Positions 44,465 through 53,239 of a DNA stretch of 64,000 nt are shown in pieces. The stretch comes from Phaeobacter piscinae (GTDB lineage: Bacteria > Pseudomonadota > Alphaproteobacteria > Rhodobacterales > Rhodobacteraceae). The notes beneath the pieces are model-generated. The model was not told where the DNA came from. It saw nothing but the letters and a program-made list of their open reading frames with translations, and made no database searches. Both the position numbers and the translations under genes were made by a program. Positions within the stretch are counted from its first letter, which is position 1, and every line of letters starts with the position of its first letter. The DNA lies in the NCBI RefSeq assembly GCF_002407245.1, contig NZ_CP010681.1, forward strand, positions 2,046,001 through 2,110,000. The letters run 5' to 3'.

Positions 44465-44668
44465 TTAGCACTTGCGCGGATTTTCCTTGCAGTAGATGAC
44501 ATTAGCGGCGGCACCAACGGCAGCACCGGTGACCAGATTGCCATTGAGCAGCGCCGAGCCAACCGCGCCGGCGCCGGCGCCATAGACGACCTGTTCGCCC
44601 GTGGTATCGCCACAGGCCGCAAGTGTGGTGCAGAGGCCAAAGGCCGCAAGGATGAGTTTTGCCTGCAT
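44465..44668 (-). CDS. Small lipoprotein with glycine-rich region
   Basis: A 67-residue protein with a lipoprotein signal (MQAKLILAAFGLCTTLAAC, Cys19), followed by a Gly/Ala-rich stretch (VVYGAGAGAVGSALLNGNLVTGAAVGAAANVIY) similar to glycine-zipper lipoproteins, and a short C-terminal CKENPRKC with two cysteines. The start at 44668 is placed by an AAGGATC ribosome site; 13 in-frame codons upstream are dispensable. Such proteins are usually envelope-associated; function unknown. Confidence 0.8.
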   Translation of the reverse strand: MQAKLILAAFGLCTTLAACGDTTGEQVVYGAGAGAVGSALLNGNLVTGAAVGAAANVIYCKENPRKC

Positions 44669-45220
44669 GGGGGTGATCCTTCGTTGTGTGATCCAAGCTC
44701 TGCACAACTGTTTGCAGCCCCCCGAACAGGAGGCAAGGATATCCGATCTGCATCAAGAGGATGCGCAGAAGCCTGCCAAACACTGGGGGGCAATTGGCAA
44801 GCTTCCGCCTTTGCATCCAAGGAAAAAATGGGCAGGCCGCGATTGGGGGGGCAAACCTGCCCTTCCAGGCGAAGGGGCTGGATCAGATGCACGACAGGCT
44901 GACCTGTCTTTTTCAGATTGCCTCCAGCCCGGCGCAGAAACATCCCCAGAATTACAAACCACGCGGATTTGGCGAGAAGTCGCGCAAACTGGAAAGTTCC
45001 GTGCAAAATTACGCCGAAATCAGCCCAAAAAGGCCTATTTGACCGCCAGTTAGTGTCACCGCCCCGCAGTCCGACGGGCCGCTTTATGGCCCTTAAAACA
45101 GGCAGATCCGTGGACGACGCCAGCAACAGATTCGCCGGGTTCCTGTCGTCACCACCGTGCCGCAACCGCCCCACATGGCGGTCACAGCAAAGAGGGCTAT
45201 GCAGGATCCCGGCCGACATC
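44669..45220. other. Gene-free stretch within the pcc block
   Basis: I see no supportable gene in these 552 bases on either strand. There is a purine-rich part around 44820-44860 with a run of seven G, and an AT-richer part around 44940-45050. The promoter of the small lipoprotein gene must lie in its left end. No terminator for the 118-residue gene was identified. Confidence 0.5.
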
Positions 45221-45577
45221 CTAACGGGCGCTTCCGTCGAAAACCTCGGGAAAGGACAACTGGGCGGCATCGACGTCGATGACCAGCAGTGCCTCATAGC
45301 TTTCGGGATCAAACGGGTCTTCAGCCGCGATCACCTCGCGGCCAAACAGCCAGCTGAGACGGCCCGCATCCAGATTGCCCCGTTCAAAAGGCTGATCGCC
45401 AAAGCAGTCCCATAGCGCCTGCATGAAACCGGCATCGGCACGCCGGTCCGCCGGACGGCGGTCACGAAACCGCTCGCGCCTGGTGATTGGCGTGACCCCT
45501 TTGGGGTTGGGTCGACGAATGATGAATTGAAAATCGGTGCCCGGCAGACGACCGGGGAAGCCGCGGTGTTTTAGCAT
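45221..45577 (-). CDS. Small hypothetical protein
   Basis: A 118-residue soluble protein: basic N-terminal half (MLKHRGFPGRLPGTDFQFIIRR, RRERFRDRRPADRRAD), acidic C-terminal half (AAEDPFDPESYEALLVIDVDAAQL). A strong GGAGG stands 7 bases before the ATG, which supports real translation. It follows the 46-residue lipoprotein gene by 69 bases. Function not recognised; similar proteins may be restricted to the Rhodobacteraceae. Confidence 0.7.
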   Translation of the reverse strand: MLKHRGFPGRLPGTDFQFIIRRPNPKGVTPITRRERFRDRRPADRRADAGFMQALWDCFGDQPFERGNLDAGRLSWLFGREVIAAEDPFDPESYEALLVIDVDAAQLSFPEVFDGSAR

Positions 45578-45615
45578 GATGGTGCCTCCGATCCGGCACC
45601 CCGCGGGACGGTGGA

Positions 45616-45635
45616 GTCCGGCCGCAGGGCCGGAC
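45616..45635. repeat. Inverted repeat after the 46-residue gene
   Basis: GTCCGGCC (45616-45623) and GGCCGGAC (45628-45635) form a perfect 8-base stem around GCAG. It lies 11 bases past the stop of the 46-residue lipoprotein gene on the minus strand. With no T-tract it may only reduce read-through into the 118-residue gene. Confidence 0.55.
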
Positions 45636-45646
45636 CCCTGTAGTGA

Positions 45647-45787
45647 TTACTTGTATTTGCCGGTGTAGACAGGCTCAGCCGAAATCGGCTCGGGCTCGAC
45701 AACGACGTATTCTTCTTCCTGCTGTGCGCAGGCTGCGGCGGCTGCAAGCAGGCCCGCGAGGGCAACGAGTTTGATGCTTTTGGACAT
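45647..45787 (-). CDS. 46-residue small lipoprotein
   Basis: A very short gene: 46 codons with a good ribosome site (GGGAGAC 6 bases before ATG). The translation is a lipoprotein signal (MSKSIKLVALAGLLAAAAAC, Cys20) followed by an acidic 26-residue mature part (AQQEEEYVVVEPEPISAEP) ending in YTGKYK. Entericidin-sized lipoproteins of this kind are typical of roseobacters, and the clear signal plus SD make it credible in spite of its length. Role unknown. An inverted repeat (GTCCGGCC/GGCCGGAC, 45616-45635) follows its stop. Confidence 0.8.
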   Translation of the reverse strand: MSKSIKLVALAGLLAAAAACAQQEEEYVVVEPEPISAEPVYTGKYK

Positions 45788-46070
45788 TTCTGTCTCCCAA
45801 TTGTGTCTTTGAAACCTGCGCGGGCCACGGCCGGCGCCTGCCTCATCCTCAAATAACAGATCACACGCATGTGATCCGGCGCGAGAATAGCCGAGATGCG
45901 CACCGTTTCACATCCCAAAGCCGAACACGGCGGCAGTTCGCAGGATAAAGCTGCAAAAAAGCGCCAGTTTTCAGCCTTGATCGGCGTATTTGTGACGCCG
46001 GGAGCGACCGGAGCCAGATGCAACGACCGGAGGTCTCCGGCGCGAATATCCGGTGGCAGACAGGAGATCA

Positions 46071-46589
46071 TCAGAAGGCCTCCCAGATGCAGCTGTCACC
46101 TTCGGGGCGGTAGCTTTCGAAGAATTGGGTTGCGGCGGCATCCGCCTCGCCAAAGGGCACTGCACGGTCCGACAGCGAAATCACCACGCGGGCGGGCGCC
46201 AGCTGATGCTGCTGCAGGTAGGCCAAGGCAAGTGTCTGGCAGAGGTGGTCCATATCCGGTGCCGCCTGTTCGTAGCTAATTACAGCGAGATCGCGTGCGA
46301 TCTGTGGCGCCAGAAAGCGGAAGCGCACCCAGAGTTCGCCAGCGGCTTCATCGAGAAGCACCTCATGGAGATCGACGCTCTGCCCCGAGGGCACATCAAA
46401 GGGACCAGCATCCGCCTGCCCCGCAGTGCCAAGGCACAGGGCCAACGCAATAAGAGAGGCGCAGGAAACAGATGTGATGACAGGCCCAATACCGCAGCCC
46501 CGACCCCAAAAACGATGGGCTCCTCCTGTCGGGGCTGCAGGCGCTGCACACGCGGTGCGCGCTGTCCGATATGAGCTGGCGCGGATCAT
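46071..46589 (-). CDS. Exported hypothetical protein (DUF6497-like)
   Basis: A 172-residue frame whose C-terminal part (PFDVPSGQSVDLHEVLLDE, VRFRFLAPQIARDL, APARVVISLSDRAVPFGEADAAATQFFESYR, then CIWEAF) resembles proteins I recall as DUF6497, a roseobacter family without known function. A hydrophobic export signal (SVSCASLIALALCLGTAGQADA) lies at about residues 40-60, so the true start may be internal; no in-frame ATG or GTG occurs between, and the best ribosome-site-like AGGAGGAG lies about 24 codons inside. The start is therefore uncertain. It lies downstream of pccB on the same strand. Confidence 0.65.
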   Translation of the reverse strand: MIRASSYRTARTACAAPAAPTGGAHRFWGRGCGIGPVITSVSCASLIALALCLGTAGQADAGPFDVPSGQSVDLHEVLLDEAAGELWVRFRFLAPQIARDLAVISYEQAAPDMDHLCQTLALAYLQQHQLAPARVVISLSDRAVPFGEADAAATQFFESYRPEGDSCIWEAF

Positions 46590-46870
46590 GGGGCAGATTC
46601 GGTTCCGGTGTCAAACAAAGACGCAAATGTGGGCGCTAACGCCCGTGGTCGCTCAAATTGATCGCATTTTGCGAACAATCCACCCTGATTGCCGAGGATT
46701 GGTTCCAGACCTCTGATTTCCCACAGGCTTTCCCCGCCATCGCGGCAGCATATCCCGGCAAATCGTGGCGTTGACATCAGGGTTGCATCCTCATCTCCCC
46801 TCGCAACCAAGGCGATATTTACCTTTGGCCGCAAGGGTCTGGGTTCAGGAATTCCGGAATGGTCCGGACC

Positions 46871-48403
46871 TCAAAGAGGGATATTGTCGTGTTTCTTCCA
46901 CGGGTTTTTCAGCTGCTTGCCCCGCAGCGACGCAAAGGCGCGGCTGACGCGTTTGCGGGTGGATTGCGGCATGATCACCTCGTCGATGAAGCCGCGTTCC
47001 GCCGCCACAAACGGATTGGCAAAGCGCTCCTCGTAGTCCTTCGTATGCTCGGCAATCTTGTCTGCATCCGCCAGATCGGCGCGGTGAATGATCTCGGTCG
47101 CCCCTTTGGCGCCCATCACCGCGATTTCCGCGGTCGGCCAGGCATAGTTGAAATCGCCGCGCAGATGTTTGGACGCCATCACGTCGTAAGCGCCGCCATA
47201 GGCCTTGCGGGTAATGACGGTCACTTTAGGCACGGTCGCCTCACCATAGGCAAAGAGCAGTTTCGCGCCATGTTTGATGACACCGCCGTATTCCTGGCTG
47301 GTGCCCGGCAGGAAACCCGGCACATCCACAAGCGTCAGGATCGGGATCTCGAAACAATCACAGAAGCGGACAAACCGTGCAGCCTTGCGGCTGGAATCGA
47401 TGTCGAGGCAGCCCGCCAGAACCATCGGCTGATTGGCGACAACTCCCACGGTCTGCCCCTCAAGGCGGATGAAACCGGTGATGATGTTTTTGGCGAAATC
47501 TTCCTGAATTTCGTAGAAATCCCCCTCGTCCGCGACTTTGTGGATCAGCTCCTTCATGTCGTAGGGTGTGTTGGGATTCTCTGGAATCAGCGTGTCGAGC
47601 GAGGTCTCAACGCGGCCCGGCTCATCAAAGAAGGGGCGCACCGGCGGTTTTTCGCGATTGTTCAGCGGCAGGAAGTCGACCAGTCGGCGGACCTCTGCCA
47701 AGGCTTCTACATCGTTTTCGAACGCCCCATCGGCCACCGAGGACTTCTTGGTGTGGGTCGAGGCCCCGCCCAGTTCTTCGGCTGTCACGACCTCATTGGT
47801 GACGGTCTTCACCACGTCGGGGCCGGTCACGAACATGTAGGATGTGTCTTTCACCATGAAGATGAAATCGGTCATCGCGGGGGAGTAGACCGCGCCGCCG
47901 GCACAGGGGCCCATGATGACGGAAATCTGCGGCACCACACCGGAGGCCATGATGTTGCGCTGGAACACTTCGGCATATCCGGCGAGCGAGGCGACGCCCT
48001 CCTGAATGCGCGCGCCACCGGAATCATTGATACCAATGACCGGCGCGCCATTCTGCACCGCCATATCCATGATCTTGCAGATCTTTTGCGCGTGGGTCTC
48101 CGACAGGGAGCCGCCAAACACGGTAAAATCCTGGCTGAAAACATAGACCATCCGGCCATTGATGGTGCCCCAGCCAGTGACCACGCCATCGCCCGCGGGG
48201 CGTTGGTTTTCCATGCCGAAATCGGTGCAGCGGTGCGCCACGAACATATCGAATTCTTCGAAACTACCCTCGTCCAACAGCAGCTCGATCCGCTCGCGCG
48301 CGGTCAGTTTGCCGCGCCCGTGCTGGGCGTCGATCCGCTTTTGTCCGCCACCCAGTCGCGCTGCGTTGCGACGGTCTTCTAGCTCGGAAAGGATATCTTT
48401 CAT
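46871..48403 (-). CDS. pccB: Propionyl-CoA carboxylase beta subunit (carboxyltransferase)
   Basis: A 510-residue carboxyltransferase that moves CO2 from carboxybiotin to propionyl-CoA, giving (S)-methylmalonyl-CoA. Typical features are [20 protein letters not shown] at the start, [18 protein letters not shown], the oxyanion glycine pairs in [12 protein letters not shown] and [12 protein letters not shown], and the C-terminal crotonase domain ([40 protein letters not shown]). The second ATG (48403) has better spacing to AGGGGGC than 48409. Its upstream region holds PccR-type TTTGCAAA boxes. pccA lies 2.6 kb downstream, beyond four small genes. Confidence 0.96.
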   Translation of the reverse strand: MKDILSELEDRRNAARLGGGQKRIDAQHGRGKLTARERIELLLDEGSFEEFDMFVAHRCTDFGMENQRPAGDGVVTGWGTINGRMVYVFSQDFTVFGGSLSETHAQKICKIMDMAVQNGAPVIGINDSGGARIQEGVASLAGYAEVFQRNIMASGVVPQISVIMGPCAGGAVYSPAMTDFIFMVKDTSYMFVTGPDVVKTVTNEVVTAEELGGASTHTKKSSVADGAFENDVEALAEVRRLVDFLPLNNREKPPVRPFFDEPGRVETSLDTLIPENPNTPYDMKELIHKVADEGDFYEIQEDFAKNIITGFIRLEGQTVGVVANQPMVLAGCLDIDSSRKAARFVRFCDCFEIPILTLVDVPGFLPGTSQEYGGVIKHGAKLLFAYGEATVPKVTVITRKAYGGAYDVMASKHLRGDFNYAWPTAEIAVMGAKGATEIIHRADLADADKIAEHTKDYEERFANPFVAAERGFIDEVIMPQSTRKRVSRAFASLRGKQLKNPWKKHDNIPL

Positions 48404-48470
48404 GGCCATGCCCCCTGTTGAATTTCAGGCGACCATAAACGCTGAACACGCGAAGCCAAAGGCAATAATG

Positions 48471-48515
48471 GCAAATTTGCAAAGCATTTGCGTAGAAGCT
48501 TCGCTAATTTGCAAA
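48471..48515 (-). promoter_or_regulatory. PccR-type operator cluster upstream of pccB
   Basis: Within 45 bases there are two perfect TTTGCAAA palindromes (48476-48483 and 48508-48515) and a degenerate copy TTTGCGTA (48487-48494), which with the first makes a tandem pair separated by 3 bases; GCAAA at 48471 adds a half-site. The ScfR regulator PccR of Rhodobacter sphaeroides is reported to bind tandem TTTGCAAA motifs before pccB. The cluster lies about 70-110 bases upstream of the pccB start, and also upstream of the divergent protease gene. Confidence 0.75.
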
Positions 48516-48620
48516 TCAGCACAGAACCGCGCAGAGACGGCCGAAGCGGCGGGCGTTCTTGATGTGCTGACGGATGTGCTCGTATCACCGGGGTCGACTA
48601 ACGGAAACGGAACACCCCCC

Positions 48621-49850
48621 ATGTTACAACCTTCCCAGATCATCCAAGCCATGCAGTTCGACGGGTTCTATACCCGCAACCCGGTCAACACCGACAATGC
48701 ACCCCGCCTCACCATCACTTATCAGTTCGCGGGCACCTCCGCGCCGGGCGACCTGCCCACCGGCTCGAACTACTCCGGCTGGCAAAATTTCAGCGCCGCA
48801 GAGAGAGCCGCCTTCGCTGAGGCTTTCGACCATATCGAGACCTTCCTCAACGTCGATTTTGTCGAGGTCCAAGGTTCCAGTGATCCGGACCTCAACCTTG
48901 GCTCGGTAACGATACCGGGCAGCACCGTCGGCATCGGCGGCTACAGCATGAGCTACCGCGGCGATGACATTACCCGCTGGGATGGCTATGCGGTGTTTGA
49001 TAACACATTGGATATGTCACAGGACAATCGCGAGAGCCTGATCCTGCATGAACTGGGACATGCTCTTGGCCTGCAGCACACCCATGATTCAAACCTACCC
49101 GAAGACTATGACAGCAACCTCTATTCTGTGATGTCCTACCGGGAGAATCCGGTGAACGGCCAGGACAGCGATGCAATGATGCTGTTTGATGTGCTGGCAC
49201 TGCAGGACATCTGGGGGGCTGCGGATTTCAACACCGGCAACACCACGTATCGCGGATCGCGCACGGATACAGTGGATGTGGTTTGGGACACCGGAGGGAC
49301 GGATACCTTCAACGCCAGCGACCGCACCACTGCGGTGGCGCTGGACCTGCGAGAGATGCATTTCTCCAGTTTTGATGCCGACAGTGATGTGACCATTGCC
49401 GAGGGGGTCACCATTGAGAATGCCATCGGCGGCCGCGGACGTGATCGCATCACCGGCAATGATGCAAGCAACCGGCTGGTGGGCGGCGGCGGGCGCGACA
49501 CGCTGCGTGGCGACGGCGGCAATGACGCGCTGAACGGCAACAGCGGTGTGGATCTGCTGGTCGGCGGAGGCGGCAATGACCGGCTGAACGGCGCTGGCGG
49601 CAATGACCGATTGGTGGGCAACAGCGGCGCGGATCTGTTCATCTTTGCCCGCAAGGGCGGCAATGACACGATCCGCGATTTTCAGGATGATATCGACACC
49701 CTCCGGATCGTGGGTCACGGCAGCAAAGCGGATGTGCTGGCCCGCGCCAGTGAGGTGGGGGACGATCTCTACTTTGATCTTGAGGGCAACCACAGCATCA
49801 CCCTGCGCAACATGACGCTGGATCAAATCAGCGACGATCTGCTGGTCTGA
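48621..49850 (+). CDS. Serralysin-like M10 metalloprotease with RTX repeats
   Basis: A 409-residue secreted protease. The zinc motif HELGHALGLQH (His143, His147, His153) and the Met-turn SVMSYRE (Met171) define the metzincin M10 fold. The C-terminal third (about 269-340) has calcium-binding RTX nonapeptides (GGRGRDRIT, GGGGNDRLN, GAGGNDRLV types), followed by a barrel-end domain (DLFIFARKGGNDTIRDFQDDIDTLRI) typical of type I secretion substrates. There is no N-terminal signal peptide. No type I exporter genes lie in the window. It is divergent from pccB and shares its 217-base upstream region. The start is ATG 48621, behind weak ribosome-site sequence. Confidence 0.88.
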   Translation: MLQPSQIIQAMQFDGFYTRNPVNTDNAPRLTITYQFAGTSAPGDLPTGSNYSGWQNFSAAERAAFAEAFDHIETFLNVDFVEVQGSSDPDLNLGSVTIPGSTVGIGGYSMSYRGDDITRWDGYAVFDNTLDMSQDNRESLILHELGHALGLQHTHDSNLPEDYDSNLYSVMSYRENPVNGQDSDAMMLFDVLALQDIWGAADFNTGNTTYRGSRTDTVDVVWDTGGTDTFNASDRTTAVALDLREMHFSSFDADSDVTIAEGVTIENAIGGRGRDRITGNDASNRLVGGGGRDTLRGDGGNDALNGNSGVDLLVGGGGNDRLNGAGGNDRLVGNSGADLFIFARKGGNDTIRDFQDDIDTLRIVGHGSKADVLARASEVGDDLYFDLEGNHSITLRNMTLDQISDDLLV

Positions 49851-49897
49851 GACTGCTAAATATGGACAATCGCCGCGGTGTGACCTAACTCGTTCAC

Positions 49898-51109
49898 ATG
49901 CGAACCATTCCGCGGCGATTTCTGGACCGCCGGTCCAACCCAAATATCGGCACGCTGATCCTGCTATCAGGACTGTCGGCGCTGGCGATGAATATCTTTC
50001 TGCCCTCCCTTCCTGGGATGGCACGGTATTTTGATGCTGATTATAGTCTCATGCAGTTGTCGGTCGCGCTCTACCTCGCGGTGAGCGCGGTGGTCCAGAT
50101 CGTTGTCGGACCGATATCGGACAAATTGGGACGGCGCCCGGTGATCCTCTGGGGGGTGGCGCTGTTCCTTCTGGCAACGCTGGGCTGTCTTTACGCGCCC
50201 TCGGCCGAGATTTTCCTGTTGTTCCGGATGTGCCAGGCGATCGTTGCTTCGGCTATGGTGCTGAGCCGCGCCGCCGTGCGCGACATCTATGACAGCGATC
50301 AGGCCGCCAGCATGATCGGCTATGTCACCATGGGCATGGCCGTTGTGCCGATGATCGGTCCGATGATTGGCGGAGCACTGGAGGAAACCATCGGCTGGAA
50401 GGCGAACTTCTGGCTGTTGATGGCGCTGGGTGCTGGCACATTTGCGATCGCCTATCTGGATCTGGGTGAAACCGCGCGCAAGAGTGGCAAGACGCTGATG
50501 GCGCAGTTTCGTGAATACCCGGAACTGCTGCGGTCGCCGCGTTTCTGGGGCTATTCGCTGGCCTCGGGCCTCTCGTCAGGGGCGTTTTTCGCTTATCTCG
50601 GCGGCGCGCCCTTTATGGGGACCCAGGTCTATGGGCTGTCGGCGGCGCAGCTTGGGGTCTATTTCGCCTCCCCCGCCGTTGGCTATTTCGTTGGCAATTT
50701 TCTGTCCGGGCGTTACTCTGTGCGGATTGGCCTCAACCAGATGGTATTATGGGGCTGTCTGATCAACGGGATTGGCGTGGCGCTGTCGCTGGGACTGGCG
50801 CTGGTTGGCGCAGATAGTGTTTATTCCTTCTTCGGGTTCATGACCTTTGTCGGGTTGGGCAACGGTATGGCGATCCCCAATGCCACGGCGGGTGCCATTT
50901 CTGTGCGCCCGCATCTGGCGGGGACAGCCTCTGGCCTGGCAGGGGCGATTATGATTGGGGTGGGCGCGGGTCTCAGCGCTTATGCCGGCTATCTGCTGGT
51001 GCCCGGTTCAACCCCGGTGCCCCTGCTGGCGATCATGCTGGGGACCGCCGTTCTGGGCTTCGTCTCGATCCGGGTGGTGATCCGTCGCGAGAAATCATTG
51101 GGTATCTGA
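49898..51109 (+). CDS. Bcr/CflA-type multidrug efflux MFS transporter
   Basis: A 403-residue inner-membrane transporter with 12 predicted helices. It has the DHA1 Bcr/CflA hallmarks: LSGLSALAMNIFLPSLPGMARYF in helix 1, VVGPISDKLGRRPVILWGV (motif A after helix 2), and RMCQAIVASAMVLSRAAVRDIYD with the helix 4 arginine. It probably exports drugs or small metabolites by proton antiport. It follows the protease gene by 47 bases on the same strand, and pccR follows after about 125 bases. Confidence 0.9.
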   Translation: MRTIPRRFLDRRSNPNIGTLILLSGLSALAMNIFLPSLPGMARYFDADYSLMQLSVALYLAVSAVVQIVVGPISDKLGRRPVILWGVALFLLATLGCLYAPSAEIFLLFRMCQAIVASAMVLSRAAVRDIYDSDQAASMIGYVTMGMAVVPMIGPMIGGALEETIGWKANFWLLMALGAGTFAIAYLDLGETARKSGKTLMAQFREYPELLRSPRFWGYSLASGLSSGAFFAYLGGAPFMGTQVYGLSAAQLGVYFASPAVGYFVGNFLSGRYSVRIGLNQMVLWGCLINGIGVALSLGLALVGADSVYSFFGFMTFVGLGNGMAIPNATAGAISVRPHLAGTASGLAGAIMIGVGAGLSAYAGYLLVPGSTPVPLLAIMLGTAVLGFVSIRVVIRREKSLGI

Positions 51110-51186
51110 ACCGGGTATCTGAAAGGAGCCGTTCCGCAGCCGGGGCGCTCAACACCTCAGTCCAGCCCCCCTATTGCGCCAATTGA

Positions 51187-51224
51187 TTTGCAATTCTACA
51201 ATTGCGACACCCTCAGTTTGCAAA
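51187..51224 (+). promoter_or_regulatory. PccR-type sites upstream of pccR (autoregulation)
   Basis: TTTGCAAT (51187-51194) is the left arm of an imperfect inverted repeat TTTGCAATT-CTAC-AATTGCGAC, and a perfect TTTGCAAA lies at 51217-51224. The latter abuts the ribosome site AAGGTAG of pccR (ATG at 51235), so a bound regulator would block its own expression. Sequence identity with the boxes before pccB is direct; binding is inferred from the ScfR/PccR family. Confidence 0.7.
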
Positions 51225-51234
51225 GGTAGCTCAC

Positions 51235-52623
51235 ATGGCGCAACAGAAACTCTATGCCGGGGCCAAGCTGCGGGAAATGCGGCTGCGCCTGTCGCTGACA
51301 CAGAAGGAGTTTGCCGCCAAACTGGGCGTCTCCCTGCCCTATCTCAATCAGATGGAAAACAACAACCGGCCGGTGTCGACAACTGTGGTGCTGGCGCTGG
51401 CGCAGGAGTTTGGTCTGGACGTGACGGAGCTGTCTGCCGGCGACAGTGAGCGGCTGGTCAGTGACATGCGCGAAGTGATGGCCGATCCTGTCTTTGCCGA
51501 TGACACGCCCCCGATGGCGGATCTGCGGCTGACGGCTTCCAACGCACCAGCCCTGGCGCGGGCGCTGCTGACCCTGCACCGTGCCTATAGACAGACCCAT
51601 GAACGGCTGGCCTCACTCGATGAAGCCCTGGGGCGGGAGGATGCGCGCATTCAGGCCTCCCCTTGGGAAGAGGTGCGCGACTTTTTCCATTATTGTGACA
51701 ACTATATCGACGCGGTCGACCGCGCGGCAGAGAATTTCTGCGGGCGGCTGGATGCGCGCAGCGCGGCAATCGCGGCGCTGGATCAGGCCGGGATCAGCGT
51801 GGTGTTCGGCGATATCGACGGGCTGCGCAAATTTGATCCGGCGGGAAAGGTGCTGCGACTGTCCAACCGGGCTTCGCCGCAGACACAGCTGTTTCAGCTG
51901 CTGTTGCAGGTGGCACTGCTGCATCAGAATGACCTCTTGGAGGCGACGCTGGATTTTGCAAAATTCCACAGCGACGCGGCCCGTTCCATTGCCAAGATCG
52001 GGTTGGCCAATTACTTCGCCGGGGCGGCGATGATGCCCTATCGGCAGTTTCTGGAAGCGGCGGTCGAATGCCGCCACGATCTGGAACTTCTCTCCACGCG
52101 CTTTGGCGCCTCAATCGAGCAGGTGGCCCACCGGCTGTCGACGCTGCAGCGCCCCGGTGCCAAGGGGGTGCCGTTTTTCTTTGTCCGGGTGGATCAGGCG
52201 GGCACAATCACCAAGCGCCACTCGGCCACCAGATTGCAATTCGCCCGTTTCGGCGGCGCCTGTCCCTTATGGAATGTGCACCGCGCGTTTGAAACGCCGG
52301 GGCGGTTCCTACGGCAGCTGGCAGAGACGCCGGACGGGGTGCGCTATATCTCGCTGGCGCGGGATGTCTCAAAACCCGGCGGCTCCTTTGGCTCACCGGT
52401 GCGCCGCTATGCCATCGCGCTGGGATGTGAGGTCCGCCACGCCGATGCGCTGGTCTATGCGGATACGCTGGATGTGAGCCAGGACAGCGCCTATGAGCCG
52501 ATCGGGATTTCCTGCCGCATTTGCGAGCGGCGCGACTGTCATCAGCGGTCGGTGCCACCGCTGGAACGTCGGCTGAGCATCGACACCGACCAACGCGGCG
52601 TGCTGCCCTATGAGGTGAGCTGA
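51235..52623 (+). CDS. pccR: Short-chain fatty acyl-CoA regulator, PccR-like (ScfR family)
   Basis: A 462-residue regulator. An XRE-type helix-turn-helix occupies residues 8-62 (LREMRLRLSLTQKEFAAKLGVSLPYLNQMENNNRPV), followed by an IrrE/ImmA-like domain (about 150-260) and a C-terminal ScfR domain with a CRICERRDCHQRSVPP cysteine cluster, the layout of PccR in Rhodobacter sphaeroides, where it controls propionyl-CoA carboxylase. TTTGCAAA boxes before pccB and before this gene support that role. The cysteines may bind metal. The start at ATG 51235 has AAGGTAG upstream. Confidence 0.9.
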   Translation: MAQQKLYAGAKLREMRLRLSLTQKEFAAKLGVSLPYLNQMENNNRPVSTTVVLALAQEFGLDVTELSAGDSERLVSDMREVMADPVFADDTPPMADLRLTASNAPALARALLTLHRAYRQTHERLASLDEALGREDARIQASPWEEVRDFFHYCDNYIDAVDRAAENFCGRLDARSAAIAALDQAGISVVFGDIDGLRKFDPAGKVLRLSNRASPQTQLFQLLLQVALLHQNDLLEATLDFAKFHSDAARSIAKIGLANYFAGAAMMPYRQFLEAAVECRHDLELLSTRFGASIEQVAHRLSTLQRPGAKGVPFFFVRVDQAGTITKRHSATRLQFARFGGACPLWNVHRAFETPGRFLRQLAETPDGVRYISLARDVSKPGGSFGSPVRRYAIALGCEVRHADALVYADTLDVSQDSAYEPIGISCRICERRDCHQRSVPPLERRLSIDTDQRGVLPYEVS

Positions 52624-52727
52624 CCGTGTCGGCTGCGGCACAATTCCTTACAGAAGGACGTTGCTAAGGGGTTCGCAGGGGCCCTGATCCCCGGGTGGCG
52701 CAGCGGCCTGCACACAAGACAGGCAGA

Positions 52728-52916
52728 TCAGCCGCGCAGCCGGGTCAGAAGTGTGGACACAAAGGAGGCTTTCCGGGGCGGCTCCACAACATCCGGATGG
52801 CTGATGTCCTCGGCGGTCAGGACCCGGCGCACAGCCGCCAGAATTTCGGCATCGCTGTCAGTCCCAGCGGTTCCGTGCATGTCCTCACCAAAAACAGTCT
52901 GGCAGCTCTGTTCCAT
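52728..52916 (-). CDS. 62-residue protein of unknown function
   Basis: A small acidic protein (MEQSCQTVFGEDMHGTAG then DSDAEILAAVRRVLTAED) with a basic hydrophobic C-terminal helix (ASFVSTLLTRLRG). The start at 52916 is supported by GAGGAGA 8 bases upstream; the extension to 52949 is unneeded. The AEILAAVRRVLTAED segment looks like a short DNA- or membrane-associated helix, but no family is recognised. Convergent with pccR. Confidence 0.6.
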   Translation of the reverse strand: MEQSCQTVFGEDMHGTAGTDSDAEILAAVRRVLTAEDISHPDVVEPPRKASFVSTLLTRLRG

Positions 52917-53239
52917 CTGGCGTCTCCTCAACTCTGACCGCTTCGGCAATGATCCGCGCCGAAGCCCATTCGTTTGCTGTATCCAGACTATACGAAAGTG
53001 TGGGAGATCACCCTATTTTGCCTCAAATTTGATGAAATTTGGTTAATCTTCGCGGTGCGGCGGAAACAGTCACCCCCTATTGCTGCATTGTTTCCACAAC
53101 CTGCGCAGCCGTGGCGTGCCGGGTCTGTTTTCTGCAGGCTTCATGACCAATATGGCCCCTTCGTTGAACCGTCCGAATTACACCCTCAATAACAAAAGGG
53201 CGCCCAAGGCGCCCTTCCGCGCTGTATATTCGGCAGAGT
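52917..53239. other. Intergenic stretch between the 62-residue gene and ydcH
   Basis: Apart from the ydcH terminator (53196-53216), these 323 bases hold nothing recognisable. An AT-richer part (53000-53060) may contain the promoter of the 62-residue gene. Confidence 0.5.
53196..53216 (-). terminator. Terminator of ydcH
   Basis: AAGGGCGCC (53196-53204) and GGCGCCCTT (53208-53216) form a perfect 9-base stem with a CAA loop. On the minus strand the sequence continues TTGTTATTG. It is 24 bases downstream of the ydcH stop. Confidence 0.85.

Noticed and set aside
44753..44962. 69-codon minus-strand frame in the 552-base gap of the pcc block
   Set aside because: No ribosome site, no signal or family similarity; composition fits intergenic DNA.
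46859..48382. 507-codon open frame opposite pccB
   Set aside because: Antisense shadow; pccB motifs are unambiguous on the other strand.
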